A stretch of 64,000 nucleotides of DNA from Pyrofollis japonicus (GTDB taxonomy: Archaea > Thermoproteota > Thermoprotei_A > Sulfolobales > Pyrodictiaceae), in the NCBI RefSeq assembly GCF_033097485.1, contig NZ_AP028634.1:1045126-1109125 (forward strand). The letters run 5' to 3'. Under the pieces are notes generated by a model. That model had not been told where the DNA came from and made no database searches. It saw only the letters and a program-made list of their open reading frames with translations. Each line of letters opens with the position of its first letter. The stretch's first letter is position 1. The translations under genes were made by a program, and so were the position numbers. This document shows positions 17,373 to 27,168 of this stretch, piece by piece.

Positions 17373-18509
17373 GTGGCCAAGTATCGTATTCCTTTATACG
17401 ATGTCCATAGAGAACTAGGGGCAGAGTTCGGCGAGTTTGCTGGCTGGGAGGCACCAATAAACTATGGAAGCGTTATTGAGGAGCACTTGGCTGTACGGCG
17501 AACCGTCGGATTCTTCGACCTAAGCCATATGGGGCGCCTTATCCTAAGCGGGCTGGACGCGACAAAGGTTCTAGACTACCTTGTCCCTCGTGACATATCC
17601 TCCGAGGAGGGCATGATGGTTGGGCCTACAGCTATGCTTAATGAGAATGCTGGCTTCCGCGACGACATTATGACCTATAACCTAGGCTCTGATGGGTGGC
17701 TTATAGTGCCTAATGCAGCTAATAGAGAGAAGATATTGAGCCACATCCAAGAGTGGATAGGAAAGCTTAAAGCTAATGCACAAGTCGAGGACAAGACGTT
17801 CGACTGGGTGCTCTTCGCCGTCCAGGGGCCACGTGCAGCCAGGCTAATGGAACAGCTAGGAGTATCCCGCGAAGTCCTTGAGCTGAAGGCCCTAAGATTC
17901 GTGCGAAATGTCGTATTCGAGGCAGCGAGGGCAAAAGCATTACTTGTTTCGAGAAGCGGCTGGACCGGGGAAGATGGTTTCGAAATAATCGCCGAGGTCT
18001 CAGAGGGCGAAAAAATACTGCGCAAAGCAGCCGAGCTAGTAAAGAAGCTTGAGGGGAGCTTGTGCGGCTTAGGAGCCCGTGACAGCTTAAGAATGGAGAT
18101 GGGCTTCGTCCTCTACGGCCACGAAATAGACGAGGAAATTAACCCAGTCGAGGCCCGTTATTGGTGGGTCTTCAAACCAGGCCCCAAAGCGGAATGTCTA
18201 GGTTGTCCAGCACTGCGCGAAGCACTCCGCAATGGCGCTGAAAAAGTTAGAGTTGGACTAAGGCTAAGCAAGAAGGCAAGAGTGATACCACGGCAGGGAG
18301 ACAAGGTGTACATCGAAGACGTGGAAATAGGGTACGTCACAAGTGGCGCGTATAGCCCAGTGCTTGGCAGGAGTCTTGCCCAGGCATACATTGATGCAAA
18401 GCATGCATTAATGGGCTTAGATGTTGAGGTCGAGCGGCGCGGAAAGAGATACAAGGCAAAGATAATAGACTTCCCGGCAGTGACGCCAACGTCGAGCCTG
18501 CCAACCTAA
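17373..18509 (+). CDS. gcvT: Glycine cleavage system T protein (aminomethyltransferase)
   Basis: Takes the aminomethyl group from lipoyl-H protein and passes methylene to a tetrahydropterin, releasing ammonia. FAGWEAPINYGSVIEEHLAVR and FFDLSHMGR are N-terminal signatures; the SRSGWTGEDGFEI block and CGLGARDSLRMEMGF with the catalytic-region residues follow. 378 residues, usual. GTG start; an in-frame TGA two codons upstream rules out a longer one, and GGTG sits eight bases before it. gcvH and gcvP are not in the window. In this lineage the acceptor may be a modified pterin. Confidence 0.93.
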   Translation: MAKYRIPLYDVHRELGAEFGEFAGWEAPINYGSVIEEHLAVRRTVGFFDLSHMGRLILSGLDATKVLDYLVPRDISSEEGMMVGPTAMLNENAGFRDDIMTYNLGSDGWLIVPNAANREKILSHIQEWIGKLKANAQVEDKTFDWVLFAVQGPRAARLMEQLGVSREVLELKALRFVRNVVFEAARAKALLVSRSGWTGEDGFEIIAEVSEGEKILRKAAELVKKLEGSLCGLGARDSLRMEMGFVLYGHEIDEEINPVEARYWWVFKPGPKAECLGCPALREALRNGAEKVRVGLRLSKKARVIPRQGDKVYIEDVEIGYVTSGAYSPVLGRSLAQAYIDAKHALMGLDVEVERRGKRYKAKIIDFPAVTPTSSLPT

Positions 18510-18714
18510 ACCAGCCTTTTCCTATTCATTGTCGAAGCTGAGGCAATAATTGGTTAACTAATTAAAACTTGGAAGAACATAGGTAAGTGATACCGCTGTA
18601 GCACCGGATACTGGACATACTCCGAGGAAGGTCTTCCTTTTCTCCAACCAGCTTAATACAGTGCTATAGATTACCTCGCCTAGTCTAAACCCTAACCTCT
18701 TCACAATATCTGGT

Positions 18715-19167
18715 TTGGTGGGAGCCGTGAGTCTGGCTCTAGAGAAGCTCGCGGCACTTGAAAGCTTATCCGAGAGCCTCGAAGAGGTGGGCAGCAACGA
18801 AGCCACCTCCTCTCCGATAATTAGCCCTCATCGCTTCATGGACCACGTGCGCACGGTTACTACTGCATTCATAATAGCTGGTAGGCTCGAGGGAGCACGG
18901 CTCATAAGGGTCGTGGAGGACTATGGGTTCTCGGAGACGATGTGGGCAAGGGTAATAGTGTGGTTCGACGGAGTAGTATTCTACATATATGCGAAACCAT
19001 ACATAGACGTTCCGGACGTAGATCTATTGGTTGACGATGCGGCAGAAATAGCTGAGAAGCTGGGAGAAAACCATGTAGTTCCCGTAGGCGCAGCTTATGA
19101 GTACAGTTTTGACGCCGAGAGATACGCTAAGAGTATCGAGGTCGAGCTAGTCCACCTAGGACTCTGA
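18715..19167 (+). CDS. Hypothetical protein
   Basis: 150 residues (TTG at 18715, or GTG at 18718). No signal peptide or membrane span. The first 35 residues are Ser/Glu-rich; the rest is alpha/beta, with MWARVIVWFDGVVFYIYAKPYID forming two strands. Not recognised. A GTCTAAACC element about 30 bases upstream and no ribosome site suggest a leaderless transcript. Its stop overlaps the convergent gatB stop by 12 bases. The coding call rests on length and absence of a better frame. Confidence 0.65.
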   Translation: MVGAVSLALEKLAALESLSESLEEVGSNEATSSPIISPHRFMDHVRTVTTAFIIAGRLEGARLIRVVEDYGFSETMWARVIVWFDGVVFYIYAKPYIDVPDVDLLVDDAAEIAEKLGENHVVPVGAAYEYSFDAERYAKSIEVELVHLGL

Positions 19168-20604
19168 CCTCCTAAGCTTCCTCAGCGCCTCTTCTACCAG
19201 CCTCCTAGCAACAACGGGGTCCGCTCTCCCCCTTGTTTCCCTCATAATCATCCCAACGAGAAAGTTTATTGCCCTCGGATTCCTCAGCGCATCCCTAACA
19301 GCCCTCGGGTTTTCCCTTATCACTTTCTCTACAATCGGCCTCAGCTTCTCCGGATCAGCTATTCTGGTATAGCCGAGTTTCTCGACAAGCTTGTCGGGCT
19401 CTTCCCCTGTTCTAACAAGGTGCTCGGCAAGCTCCTTTGCCTGCCTTATACTGATCACGCCGCTATCAACTAGCTCCATTACGCGCGCCACGTGGCTCGG
19501 CTTAACTCTAGAATAAAGAGGCCTAAGATCCTCATCTTTCAACCAGTTAAGGAGATCATTAACAATGTAGTTTGCAAGCCTGCCCACGTCACCTCTGTAC
19601 GTCTTTGCCGCATCTTCGAAGAAGTCTGCCAAGACCTTCCTAGAAACAAGGACTTTCGCCGTTTGCGGGCGAAGACCATATTGTTCTATGAGTCTCTTTA
19701 CCCGTGCATCGGGTAGTTCCGGCAAAGATTCTCTGAGCTTAGCGACAAGGTCTTCGGGGATAGGTATCGGAGGAAGATTAGGCTCCGGCATATATCGATA
19801 GTCTTCTTCTGCCTCCTTGGCCCGGGCTGGTAGTGTTACTTTCCTAACAGGGTCCCAGTGCCTAGTCTCCCTCTTTACCTTAAGCCCTTTTAGCACAAGG
19901 TCTCGTTGCCGGGTATACTCGTATGCAAGAGCCCTCTTCACCTCCTGTATACCCGTAATGTTCTTGATCTCTACTCTTTCTCCCCCCTCTATGCTGATAT
20001 TGGCGTCAGCCCTCATTGAGCCCTCCAAGCCACAGTCGCAGATACCTAGGTGCTCAACAATGCTCCTAAGCTTCTCGAGAAACGCGGCTGCCTCTTCGGG
20101 GCTGCTCATATCTGGCTCGGTAACTATCTCGAGTAGAGCTATCCCGCTCCGATTGTAGTCGACAAGCACATAGGGGCTCGTATGAGGGCTTCCACCAGGA
20201 TATACTATCCGGCCAGGGTCTTCCTCGATGTTTATTCTCCTAATCCTTACTCTTTTGGCGCCGCTTGGTGTCTCTATCTCAACGTAGCCGCCGCGGCAAA
20301 TTGGCTCTAAGTACTGTGTTATCTGGTAGTTCTTCGGTAGATCGGGGTAAAAGTAGTGCTTTCGATCAAAGCGTAGAACTTTCGCCACCTTCCCGTTTAT
20401 GGCGAGGCACAGCTGTATGGCCTTGTGGACCGCCTCCTCATTCGTTACTGGCAACGCTCCTGGGAGCCCAAGGCAGACGGGGCATACGTGAGTATTAGGC
20501 TGTGCTCTGCGGTAATCAGAGCTGCAGCCGCAGAATAGCTTGGTCTTAAGGCTTGTTATCTGGACGTGGATCTCGAGCCCTATTACGGCGCGCGGCTCCA
20601 TCAT
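19156..20604 (-). CDS. gatB: Asp-tRNA(Asn)/Glu-tRNA(Gln) amidotransferase subunit B
   Basis: Kinase/tRNA-binding subunit of the GatCAB complex, which in archaea mainly makes Asn-tRNA from Asp-tRNA(Asn). VIGLEIHVQITSLKTKLFC opens the family domain; CPVCLGLPGALPV and RKHYFYPDLPKNYQITQY follow, with a C-terminal YqeY-like tail. Zinc ligands CGC and CPVC are kept. The start ATG at 20604 follows GCGAGGAAG and gives 483 residues, the normal length; a frame to 20721 would add 39 basic residues unlike the family. GatA and GatC are not adjacent. Confidence 0.95.
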   Translation of the reverse strand: MMEPRAVIGLEIHVQITSLKTKLFCGCSSDYRRAQPNTHVCPVCLGLPGALPVTNEEAVHKAIQLCLAINGKVAKVLRFDRKHYFYPDLPKNYQITQYLEPICRGGYVEIETPSGAKRVRIRRINIEEDPGRIVYPGGSPHTSPYVLVDYNRSGIALLEIVTEPDMSSPEEAAAFLEKLRSIVEHLGICDCGLEGSMRADANISIEGGERVEIKNITGIQEVKRALAYEYTRQRDLVLKGLKVKRETRHWDPVRKVTLPARAKEAEEDYRYMPEPNLPPIPIPEDLVAKLRESLPELPDARVKRLIEQYGLRPQTAKVLVSRKVLADFFEDAAKTYRGDVGRLANYIVNDLLNWLKDEDLRPLYSRVKPSHVARVMELVDSGVISIRQAKELAEHLVRTGEEPDKLVEKLGYTRIADPEKLRPIVEKVIRENPRAVRDALRNPRAINFLVGMIMRETRGRADPVVARRLVEEALRKLRRSES

Positions 20605-20761
20605 GGCATTCTTCCTCGCCGCTAGCAGTGGCAGGGCCCTCTTCCTGTAAGCTGGGATATCCCTGCTAGGCCGTAGTGGCTTCACTCTCTGCGGGGATAA
20701 AACTATCTTCCTCGTAGACAAAACAATACTTGACCAGCTTTCGCTTCGCGGCTCTTGGAGG

Positions 20762-21196
20762 ATGAGGTGTTTGCCTAGCCTCGAGGAGCTCGAGAAGCGC
20801 GCACTTAGCGTCCTTGATAACGCATACGCGCCCTACAGCGGTGTAAGGGTCGCGGCTGCTGTTGAGGCGGAGGATGGGTCAGTATTCCTTGGGGTAAATG
20901 TTGAGAACGCCAGCTATGGGCTAACTATATGCGCAGAGCGCTCAGCAGTAGCGTCAATGGTTACAGCTGGTAAGCGAAAACTGAGAAAGGTAGTAATTGT
21001 CTCGTCTACCGAGGAGCCACTTCCTCCGTGTGGCGCGTGCCTCCAGGTCCTGGTCGAGTTCGGTGATAGGGGTACAGTCGTGGTCTCTATATCAGCTAAG
21101 TCGGGCAAGAAGAAGATGTGGAGGCTAGAAGAGCTCGCAGGCCACCTCTTCTCAATAAAGGAGATAGTGCAAGGAGGTAGAGGGGCTCAGTCCTAA
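20762..21196 (+). CDS. cdd: Cytidine deaminase
   Basis: Converts cytidine/deoxycytidine to uridine in pyrimidine salvage. APYSGVRVAAAV binds substrate; CAERSA carries the first zinc cysteine and catalytic Glu, and PCGAC gives the other two cysteines. The all-cysteine zinc site and 144 residues mark the small tetrameric class. ATG start, GGAGGATG just upstream. Confidence 0.96.
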   Translation: MRCLPSLEELEKRALSVLDNAYAPYSGVRVAAAVEAEDGSVFLGVNVENASYGLTICAERSAVASMVTAGKRKLRKVVIVSSTEEPLPPCGACLQVLVEFGDRGTVVVSISAKSGKKKMWRLEELAGHLFSIKEIVQGGRGAQS

Positions 21197-21370
21197 CCCC
21201 CAGGCATCTTCATCAACGGTCTTCGAGTACAGGCCAGCCTCCTCACAGCCCAAGAAGACTATATGTAATGGCCTCCAGGCTCTAAAATAGAGAATCTACA
21301 TGCAAACCTATTTTAACCCTAAACAGCTCCTATTCACATGTTAAACCGCGTAGCATGGTGTAATGTAAGA

Positions 21371-21808
21371 ATGGAAAATAACGTAGAAGAAACCAAAATA
21401 TCCGAGCTCAAACCCGGAATGAACAACGTAAACGTAAAGGTCCGCGTCCTCGAAGCCGAAGAGCCACGCGTGATAAACACGCGTAAAGGCCCCCGCACTA
21501 TAAGCGAAGCAGTAGTCGGCGACGAGACTGGACGAACACGCTTAACCCTCTGGGGCCACGCGGCTGGCAGCCTCAAGCAGGGCGAGGCAGTAGAGATACA
21601 CGGTGCATGGACAACGGCTTACCGCGGCCAAGTAGTCCTCAATGTTGGCGGTAAGAGCAACATAGAGCACGTTGCGGACGAGGAGGTCCCGGCAGCAGAG
21701 GACGTACCAGAGGAGACGCCGCGCGCGCCCGAGGGTTATCGCCCGCCTAGGCGTGGCGGAGCCGGAGGAGCACGCGGCTCCTATCGCAGGAGGCAGCCGC
21801 GCTTCTAA
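21371..21808 (+). CDS. ssb: Single-stranded DNA-binding protein, crenarchaeal OB-fold type
   Basis: 145 residues from ATG 21371 (MENNVEETKI); a frame to 21338 adds an unlikely cysteine/Trp lead. One OB fold spans about residues 8-110: ISELKPGMNNVNVKVRVLE and DETGRTRLTLWGHAAG match the Sulfolobus-type SSB. The tail is acidic/proline then RPPRRGGAGGARGSYRRR, a flexible Arg-Gly tail for protein contacts. Possible TATA elements (CTAAAATAG, TTTTAACC) lie 30-70 bases upstream. Role: protection of ssDNA in replication and repair. Confidence 0.93.
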   Translation: MENNVEETKISELKPGMNNVNVKVRVLEAEEPRVINTRKGPRTISEAVVGDETGRTRLTLWGHAAGSLKQGEAVEIHGAWTTAYRGQVVLNVGGKSNIEHVADEEVPAAEDVPEETPRAPEGYRPPRRGGAGGARGSYRRRQPRF

Positions 21809-21941
21809 GACAGCATAGCCCCCATGCATGTGGGAGAGGCGCTGCCCGTAAACAAGTAGGTTTTTCAAAAGCCACGTAACATGGCTAATCCTTCAAAGTG
21901 TGTAGCTCCTTTTCGCGTGTTTCAGCTGTTGCATTATTTGT

Positions 21942-22457
21942 TCAGTCAGTGAATGCTGCCTCAACCCCGCTAAGCCTGAGAATAACCCCCGTCATGAGCA
22001 TTATTGAGCCGGCTAAGAACATTAGAAGCGCTACAACTGATAATGAAAGGTATGGGTGGCTCACTAGGTGAGCTGTGGCGTTAAGCGATGCATAGATCGC
22101 GTTGTTGCTCCTGATAACTATGCTGTCAAGCGGTGATAAGCCTTGCAACGAGATGTTCTCTCCCGGCTTCACGCTTACCGATATATTGGTATATGGTGCC
22201 GAGATCACGGTAATCGTTGAAGGGCCGCGATTAAGTATTGTGAGATCTATGCTGCTTACCCTCTCGGCACGGAGGCCACTATCCTCGCGGAACAAGTTGA
22301 GCACCACGATGGAGTAAGACTTGTTGGAAGCTATCATGCGGCTAGCATGCACCTCACTAGTAACCGTATAAAGCGCTGCAATGGATGAAACTAGTGCGAT
22401 AACTAGGAGCACTACACCGAACCTGATAAGATAGCTACTGAGAAACTTGGCCGCCAT
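21942..22457 (-). CDS. Two-pass membrane protein with extracytoplasmic domain
   Basis: 171 residues. TM1 at about 11-31 (FGVVLLVIALVSSIAAL), a beta-rich outside domain with several NxS/T sites (residues 43-125), TM2 at about 135-158 (LSLSVVALLMFLAGSIML). No recognised family. The topology resembles small archaeal surface or secretion accessory proteins. Divergent from the next membrane-protein gene. Confidence 0.75.
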   Translation of the reverse strand: MAAKFLSSYLIRFGVVLLVIALVSSIAALYTVTSEVHASRMIASNKSYSIVVLNLFREDSGLRAERVSSIDLTILNRGPSTITVISAPYTNISVSVKPGENISLQGLSPLDSIVIRSNNAIYASLNATAHLVSHPYLSLSVVALLMFLAGSIMLMTGVILRLSGVEAAFTD

Positions 22458-22620
22458 TTCTCACTCTGGCCCTCCGAGCTCCGCTCCGATTATGTCTCCC
22501 TCGCGGGCCACCATTATTGAACCTGGGTCACGCAATATCGGTTAATTTTGGTGTCGCGGCAACAAGCATTAGCCACTTAGTCGCCTGAAACCCGGCCTAA
22601 GAGTAGCGGGAAGAGAAGGC

Positions 22621-23409
22621 ATGCCTAGACAAAAGACTTGGAAAAGGAAGTACCTCCTCTGGCGCATCACTCTACTAGCCAGCCTTGCGTTAATAGTGGT
22701 AGGCTTGTTTGCACCATCTATTACCATAAGGAAAGAGAGTGTGAGCGCTTGCCTCATACCGTACAACACACTTCACATTGCTATTCAAGAGATAAACTCG
22801 TCGCTCAAAGTAAAGGACATAGTGGTAATATACAGCAAGTGTACAACCACGGAATGCTCTTCTACATCATCAACAATAAGCATTAGCATAAATGATCTAC
22901 GGGAAGGCGCAAAAACGATTGTCCTCGGGCCGAGCATGTTCAACAATATAGTAGCAGAGCTAGAGACAGGCGAAACACTACCAGCATCCAACGTGAAAAG
23001 CACTGGCATGCATGGATCATCCCTCCTCTTCACCTGGAACTATCCATCGCTCAAAATGCTACTATATGTAGGCATGTATGCGAAGAAGGCCTATATTAGC
23101 ACGGATTATCCGCTATTTGGTTACGAGTCGCCAAGACAGTGCATGGCCAAGCATGTTAGTGAAGAAAGAGGTACGACCATAGGAGTCCTCGTATGTAGTA
23201 AGAATTTGTACGAAATACAGCTCGACTTTACTAGGAGACAATACCTTGGCCTCCTCGTGCAAAAGGCTGAGGTGGAGAGCTATGCTTGTCCCACAACGCT
23301 GCAGCTCCGAACATATATCGATACAGCGTTAATCCTGGAGGCGGCTGCGTCTTCGTTGCTCGCATCGTTAATCCTAACATACTTCAAAAATAGAAAGAAA
23401 ACAATATGA
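22621..23409 (+). CDS. Two-pass membrane protein with large extracytoplasmic domain
   Basis: 262 residues. TM1 at about 17-35 (TLLASLALIVVGLFAPS), a Cys-containing outside domain at 36-225 with six cysteines that could form disulfides (C44, then CTTTEC), and TM2 at about 235-255. Positive charges sit at both cytoplasmic ends (RQKTWKRK, KNRKK). Same topology as the divergent gene 21942-22457, so they may be partners. Not recognised. Confidence 0.75.
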   Translation: MPRQKTWKRKYLLWRITLLASLALIVVGLFAPSITIRKESVSACLIPYNTLHIAIQEINSSLKVKDIVVIYSKCTTTECSSTSSTISISINDLREGAKTIVLGPSMFNNIVAELETGETLPASNVKSTGMHGSSLLFTWNYPSLKMLLYVGMYAKKAYISTDYPLFGYESPRQCMAKHVSEERGTTIGVLVCSKNLYEIQLDFTRRQYLGLLVQKAEVESYACPTTLQLRTYIDTALILEAAASSLLASLILTYFKNRKKTI

Positions 23410-23571
23410 TCGCCCGTCCTATCCCGGCTTGAATATTTCCCAAAAGTATTCGGATTGCTTCTTCCAAGTTCTAAACTAGTATCTACCTAGCACCAGCAAC
23501 ATAGTTATCGCTATTTAAACTCAAAGTGTATTAGACTCAATTATGCGAGCCAGCGTCCACTCTAAGGAAAG

Positions 23572-23581
23572 CTTTTTAAAG
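23572..23581 (+). promoter_or_regulatory. TATA box of the peptide-binding-protein gene
   Basis: CTTTTTAAAG lies 66 bases before the TTG start, in an otherwise gene-free 237-base gap (23410-23646). Expected transcription start near 23605, leaving a leader of about 40 bases that includes the GGGGGA ribosome site. Confidence 0.5.
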
Positions 23582-23646
23582 ACGTACAATAAATCTAATC
23601 TTATTGAGGTAAGGTAAGAGGACGCACACATAGGGGGATTCATGCC

Positions 23647-26600
23647 TTGAAGAAGTATTTAGCTCCAATCCTTGTAATAGCGCTCCTCGTAATTCCCTTC
23701 GCATCCTTCGTACAGCCAGCAGCGGCTCAGGCGGAGAAGGGCCCTGCAGCTGACCACGTTATTTGGAAGGCTGTCCCGTTGCAGAATGCTGTTCAAGCGT
23801 TGACGAGCGGCGACATCGATGTCTACTTGTTCGGTCTGCGGCCCTCTGCTGCCCAGCAGCTCGTAGGCAAGCCTGGCATTGCCCTCTACCAAGCCCCCGC
23901 AGGCCTTGTTGATATCGGGCTGAACCCGGCGCCGGTCATGATTGTGCAGCTCCCAGGCAAGGTTAGCAAGGCTGCCGCGGCCCAGGCCCTCGGCGTAGAC
24001 CCCGTGGTAATCTCGGCGGTAACCTACATACCGGCTGACGCTAACCTAAGCATACTGAACTCGATGCCTTTCATTGGTGTACCTATAAACAAGACCGACG
24101 TAACTATCGTTGAGCTTTGTGCTAAGCCGGCAAGCCTCCCCGGTAACGTAGAAGTACTCTGGCAGAGCGACAAGTATGACATCAACCCATTCTGCTTCCG
24201 AGACATAAGGTTCGCGCTCAACTATGCCATCGATAGAGACTACATCGTTAAGAACATCTACAAGGGCCTAGCAATAGCGAAGTACACGTTCTATGGTCCA
24301 GACGACCCAGTATACACCGAGCTAATAGATATAGTAGCGAAGTACAAGTTCAGCTACAATCCCGACCTCGCAAAGAGCATAGTATCAAAGGTACTCGCAA
24401 AAGCTGGTGCTGAGCAAAGAGGTGAGGTCTGGTACTACAACGGTAAACCAATACAAGTGATTGGTATTATTCGTGTTGAGGACGAGAGGCACGAAATAGG
24501 CCTAATGTTCGCCAACGCCCTCGAGCAGATGGGTATACAAGTGATAAAACAAGAGGTAACCTTTACGGAAGCCATACCCAAGGTGTACTACACCGATCCA
24601 CGCGACTTTGAGTGGCACTTCTACACTGAGGGCTGGGGCAAGGGTGCCATCGATAAGTGGGACCCATGGAACCTAGCACAGTTCGCTGCAGCATGGCTAG
24701 GCTGGTCACCAGGATGGTTCGAGCCAAGCTACTGGAACTACAGGAACTACACTATCGACTACTACAGCATGCTAACAGCACAGACACAGATAAATGCAGA
24801 TCAGCTCAAGGAGAGCAATTATGTTGACTATCTAGTGTGGATACAAAAGGGATTCATAAAGCCTGGTGAAACAATTTACATAGAAAGCAAAGACCACTGG
24901 ATTTCTTATCTACGTAGGGGCACTGAGCTAGGCCTCTTAGAGAGTATCAGAATCTGGATAGTTGCCACAATGGATACCTATGCTGCAAGGAGTGACGTCA
25001 AGGGCGTTACATTAGACCTTGGCGCTGGTTTAAGGAATCCATTCTTCTATCGTGGTATGTATAAGGAAGGTAGCGACACGATAAGGGTCGGTCATCTACA
25101 CGTTTTCACGGCTGGTACGATCTGGGATCCGGTTGGCGGTTTCAGCGATGTCTACAGCGTTGATCCAATGAGGGCGACCTACGATCCATGGATTTGGAGA
25201 CACCCGTTCAACGGCGAGCCAATACCGTTCCGTGTAACATTCAGCGTTGAGACGGCAGGCCCAACTGGTAAATTACAGGTGCCAGACGACGCAGTATGGT
25301 GGGACGCGAAGCATCACAAGTGGGTGCTCGCTAAGGAGCTAGGCAGGACAGAGGCAACAAGCAAGGTGGTATTCGACCTAAGCAACCTCATAGGAACACA
25401 CTGGCACGATGGCGAGACAATAACCTGTGCAGACATAGTAGGTTACTATGCCGAGCTACTAGACCTAGCATACAACCCGACAAAGAGCCAGATAGAGGGA
25501 AGCGTGGCCTCCCAGCTACAGCAGAGCTTCAACACATTCGTAGCATTCAGGTTCCTGCCAGGACAGAAGAAGATAGAGGTCTACCTCAACTACTGGCACT
25601 TCGACCCCAACTACATAGCTGACTACGCAGTAATAGCTCCATCAATACCAGTACCGCTACTCCTAGCAGAAGACTACCTAGCATTCGTGAAGAAGACCTA
25701 CGCGCTAAGCGACACCCGCAGCGAAAAGGAGAACATACCGCACATCAACCTAGTACTCAAGAACCACGCCGAGGACATAGCTAAGGCCCTCGATGAGATG
25801 AAGTTCGACGACTACAAGAGCTGGTTCACACTACCACACGGCAAGACCGTCATGACGCCGCAAGAGTGGAGTGACAGAGTATCAAAGATAAAGAACTACA
25901 TAAAGGAGTACGGTGTTGCATGGATAAGCCAGGGTCCGTTCAAGCTAGTACGCTTCGACAAGGACGCCCAGGAGCTAGAATTAGAAGCCTTCCGTGATCC
26001 AGCATACCCGTTTGGCCCCAAGAAATGGGTATATGGCTTACCAGTTCCGACCGAAATAACTTCAGTAGTAGTACCTACTGTGGTTACGGGACAAGACGCC
26101 CAGATAACGATTGTTGTAAAAGGTCTCGAACCGATACACGTAATATACATCATACGTGATCCAGCAACAGGAGAAATTGTGTTAAAGGGCATGGCCCAAA
26201 AGACTGCAACTGGTTACATAGTAAAGTTGCCAGGTAAAATAACAATAAAGTTGAAGCCGAACTATGTATATGAACTCGAAATTGTGGCTTACAGCGAGCA
26301 AGTTGCATTGCCTGCTGGAAAGACGGCATTACTACAAACATTGTCGCCTGGATTAAGTCAACAATTATCGCAGACACAGAAACAGATACAGCAGCTCCAA
26401 AAGCAGCTTGGCCAGCAAGCTGAGGAGATACAGCAGCTAGGTCAGCAGGTGCAGCAGCTAGCACAGCAGCTCGGCCAGCTACAGCAGCAGCTTGGCCAGC
26501 AGGTAGCCCAGGTGTTGCAGCAGTCACTAACACAGCTGGCAAATACGATAAGCAAGTTAAGTACATCTACAGCGCAGGGCTTCGACACGGTCAATAAGCA

Positions 26601-26835
26601 GATAAAGACTCTCAGCGACACCCTTGCCAGCGTATCAAAGAGCGTAAGCGACCTCGACAAGAAGGTAAGCAACCTACAGAACAGCCTGAACACGTTAGCA
26701 ACAAAGGACGACGTGAATAGCGTGGCGAGCAAGGCATCCTCAGCGGCAAGCAAGGCCAACGCAGCGCTATGGGTATCAGTGATCAACCTAATATTGCTAC
26801 TAGTAGTAATAGCGCTGCTATTCCGCAAAGCCTGA
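23647..26835 (+). CDS. Membrane-anchored ABC substrate-binding protein, SBP family 5, permuted
   Basis: Captures peptides or other solutes for the permeases downstream. 1062 residues, about twice the usual 500-600. Signal peptide 1-28 ending VQPAAAQA. SBP family 5 blocks occur in circularly permuted order: ALTSGDIDVYL (about 51-61) and DIRFALNYAIDRDYI (about 185-199) come before THWHDGETITCADIV (about 584-598) and SQGPFKLVRF (about 760). A beta domain (795-895) follows, then a Gln-rich coiled coil (about 905-1020) and a C-terminal TM anchor (about 1041-1059). TTG start: GGGGGA is eight bases upstream, while the nearer ATG at 23642 reads only two codons before TGA. Confidence 0.9.
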   Translation: MKKYLAPILVIALLVIPFASFVQPAAAQAEKGPAADHVIWKAVPLQNAVQALTSGDIDVYLFGLRPSAAQQLVGKPGIALYQAPAGLVDIGLNPAPVMIVQLPGKVSKAAAAQALGVDPVVISAVTYIPADANLSILNSMPFIGVPINKTDVTIVELCAKPASLPGNVEVLWQSDKYDINPFCFRDIRFALNYAIDRDYIVKNIYKGLAIAKYTFYGPDDPVYTELIDIVAKYKFSYNPDLAKSIVSKVLAKAGAEQRGEVWYYNGKPIQVIGIIRVEDERHEIGLMFANALEQMGIQVIKQEVTFTEAIPKVYYTDPRDFEWHFYTEGWGKGAIDKWDPWNLAQFAAAWLGWSPGWFEPSYWNYRNYTIDYYSMLTAQTQINADQLKESNYVDYLVWIQKGFIKPGETIYIESKDHWISYLRRGTELGLLESIRIWIVATMDTYAARSDVKGVTLDLGAGLRNPFFYRGMYKEGSDTIRVGHLHVFTAGTIWDPVGGFSDVYSVDPMRATYDPWIWRHPFNGEPIPFRVTFSVETAGPTGKLQVPDDAVWWDAKHHKWVLAKELGRTEATSKVVFDLSNLIGTHWHDGETITCADIVGYYAELLDLAYNPTKSQIEGSVASQLQQSFNTFVAFRFLPGQKKIEVYLNYWHFDPNYIADYAVIAPSIPVPLLLAEDYLAFVKKTYALSDTRSEKENIPHINLVLKNHAEDIAKALDEMKFDDYKSWFTLPHGKTVMTPQEWSDRVSKIKNYIKEYGVAWISQGPFKLVRFDKDAQELELEAFRDPAYPFGPKKWVYGLPVPTEITSVVVPTVVTGQDAQITIVVKGLEPIHVIYIIRDPATGEIVLKGMAQKTATGYIVKLPGKITIKLKPNYVYELEIVAYSEQVALPAGKTALLQTLSPGLSQQLSQTQKQIQQLQKQLGQQAEEIQQLGQQVQQLAQQLGQLQQQLGQQVAQVLQQSLTQLANTISKLSTSTAQGFDTVNKQIKTLSDTLASVSKSVSDLDKKVSNLQNSLNTLATKDDVNSVASKASSAASKANAALWVSVINLILLLVVIALLFRKA

Positions 26836-26849
26836 GAATAGCAGCTGAT

Positions 26850-26905
26850 TAGGGTTTTAAACCTATACTGTTTTTTGTTTTTGTATCTTTGTTCTTGTTT
26901 CTCAT
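26850..26905 (+). terminator. T-rich transcript end after the binding-protein gene
   Basis: A small inverted repeat TAGG-GTTTTAAA-CCTA (26850-26865) is followed by TTTTTTGTTTTTGT and more T-rich sequence. This is the form of archaeal intrinsic termination. It lies in the 333-base gap 26836-27168, the rest of which shows no gene. It may let the binding protein be made in excess over the permeases. Confidence 0.5.
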
Positions 26906-27168
26906 CTATTTATTTGCAGAGCATCGTTATAATTGTTTTATGTATCATCTTATCAGTATACTTCATAGTGGTTATGTTTGTTTAACGTTTTAGGCTGTGT
27001 GAATAATTACCTATTATCAGTTGATTCGCTAGGCTTTTTGTACCCCCTTGGCTCTCCTAAACGACTCGGACACAGACGAGAATATCCATGTCTCCTATAT
27101 CAAAGCGTTGTCTGTACAAATCACCCTAATACAAGTCATATGTTTAGGTGTAGAGGGGTAACCGGGTC

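Noticed and set aside
17128-17457. 109-residue minus-strand ORF between trpS and gcvT
   Set aside because: Overlaps the start of gcvT, has odd Pro/Ser/Arg composition and passes through four hairpins.
22484-22550. Minus-strand ORF of about 22 codons just before the 22457 membrane-protein gene
   Set aside because: Too short, start uncertain, and no ribosome site; cannot be supported.
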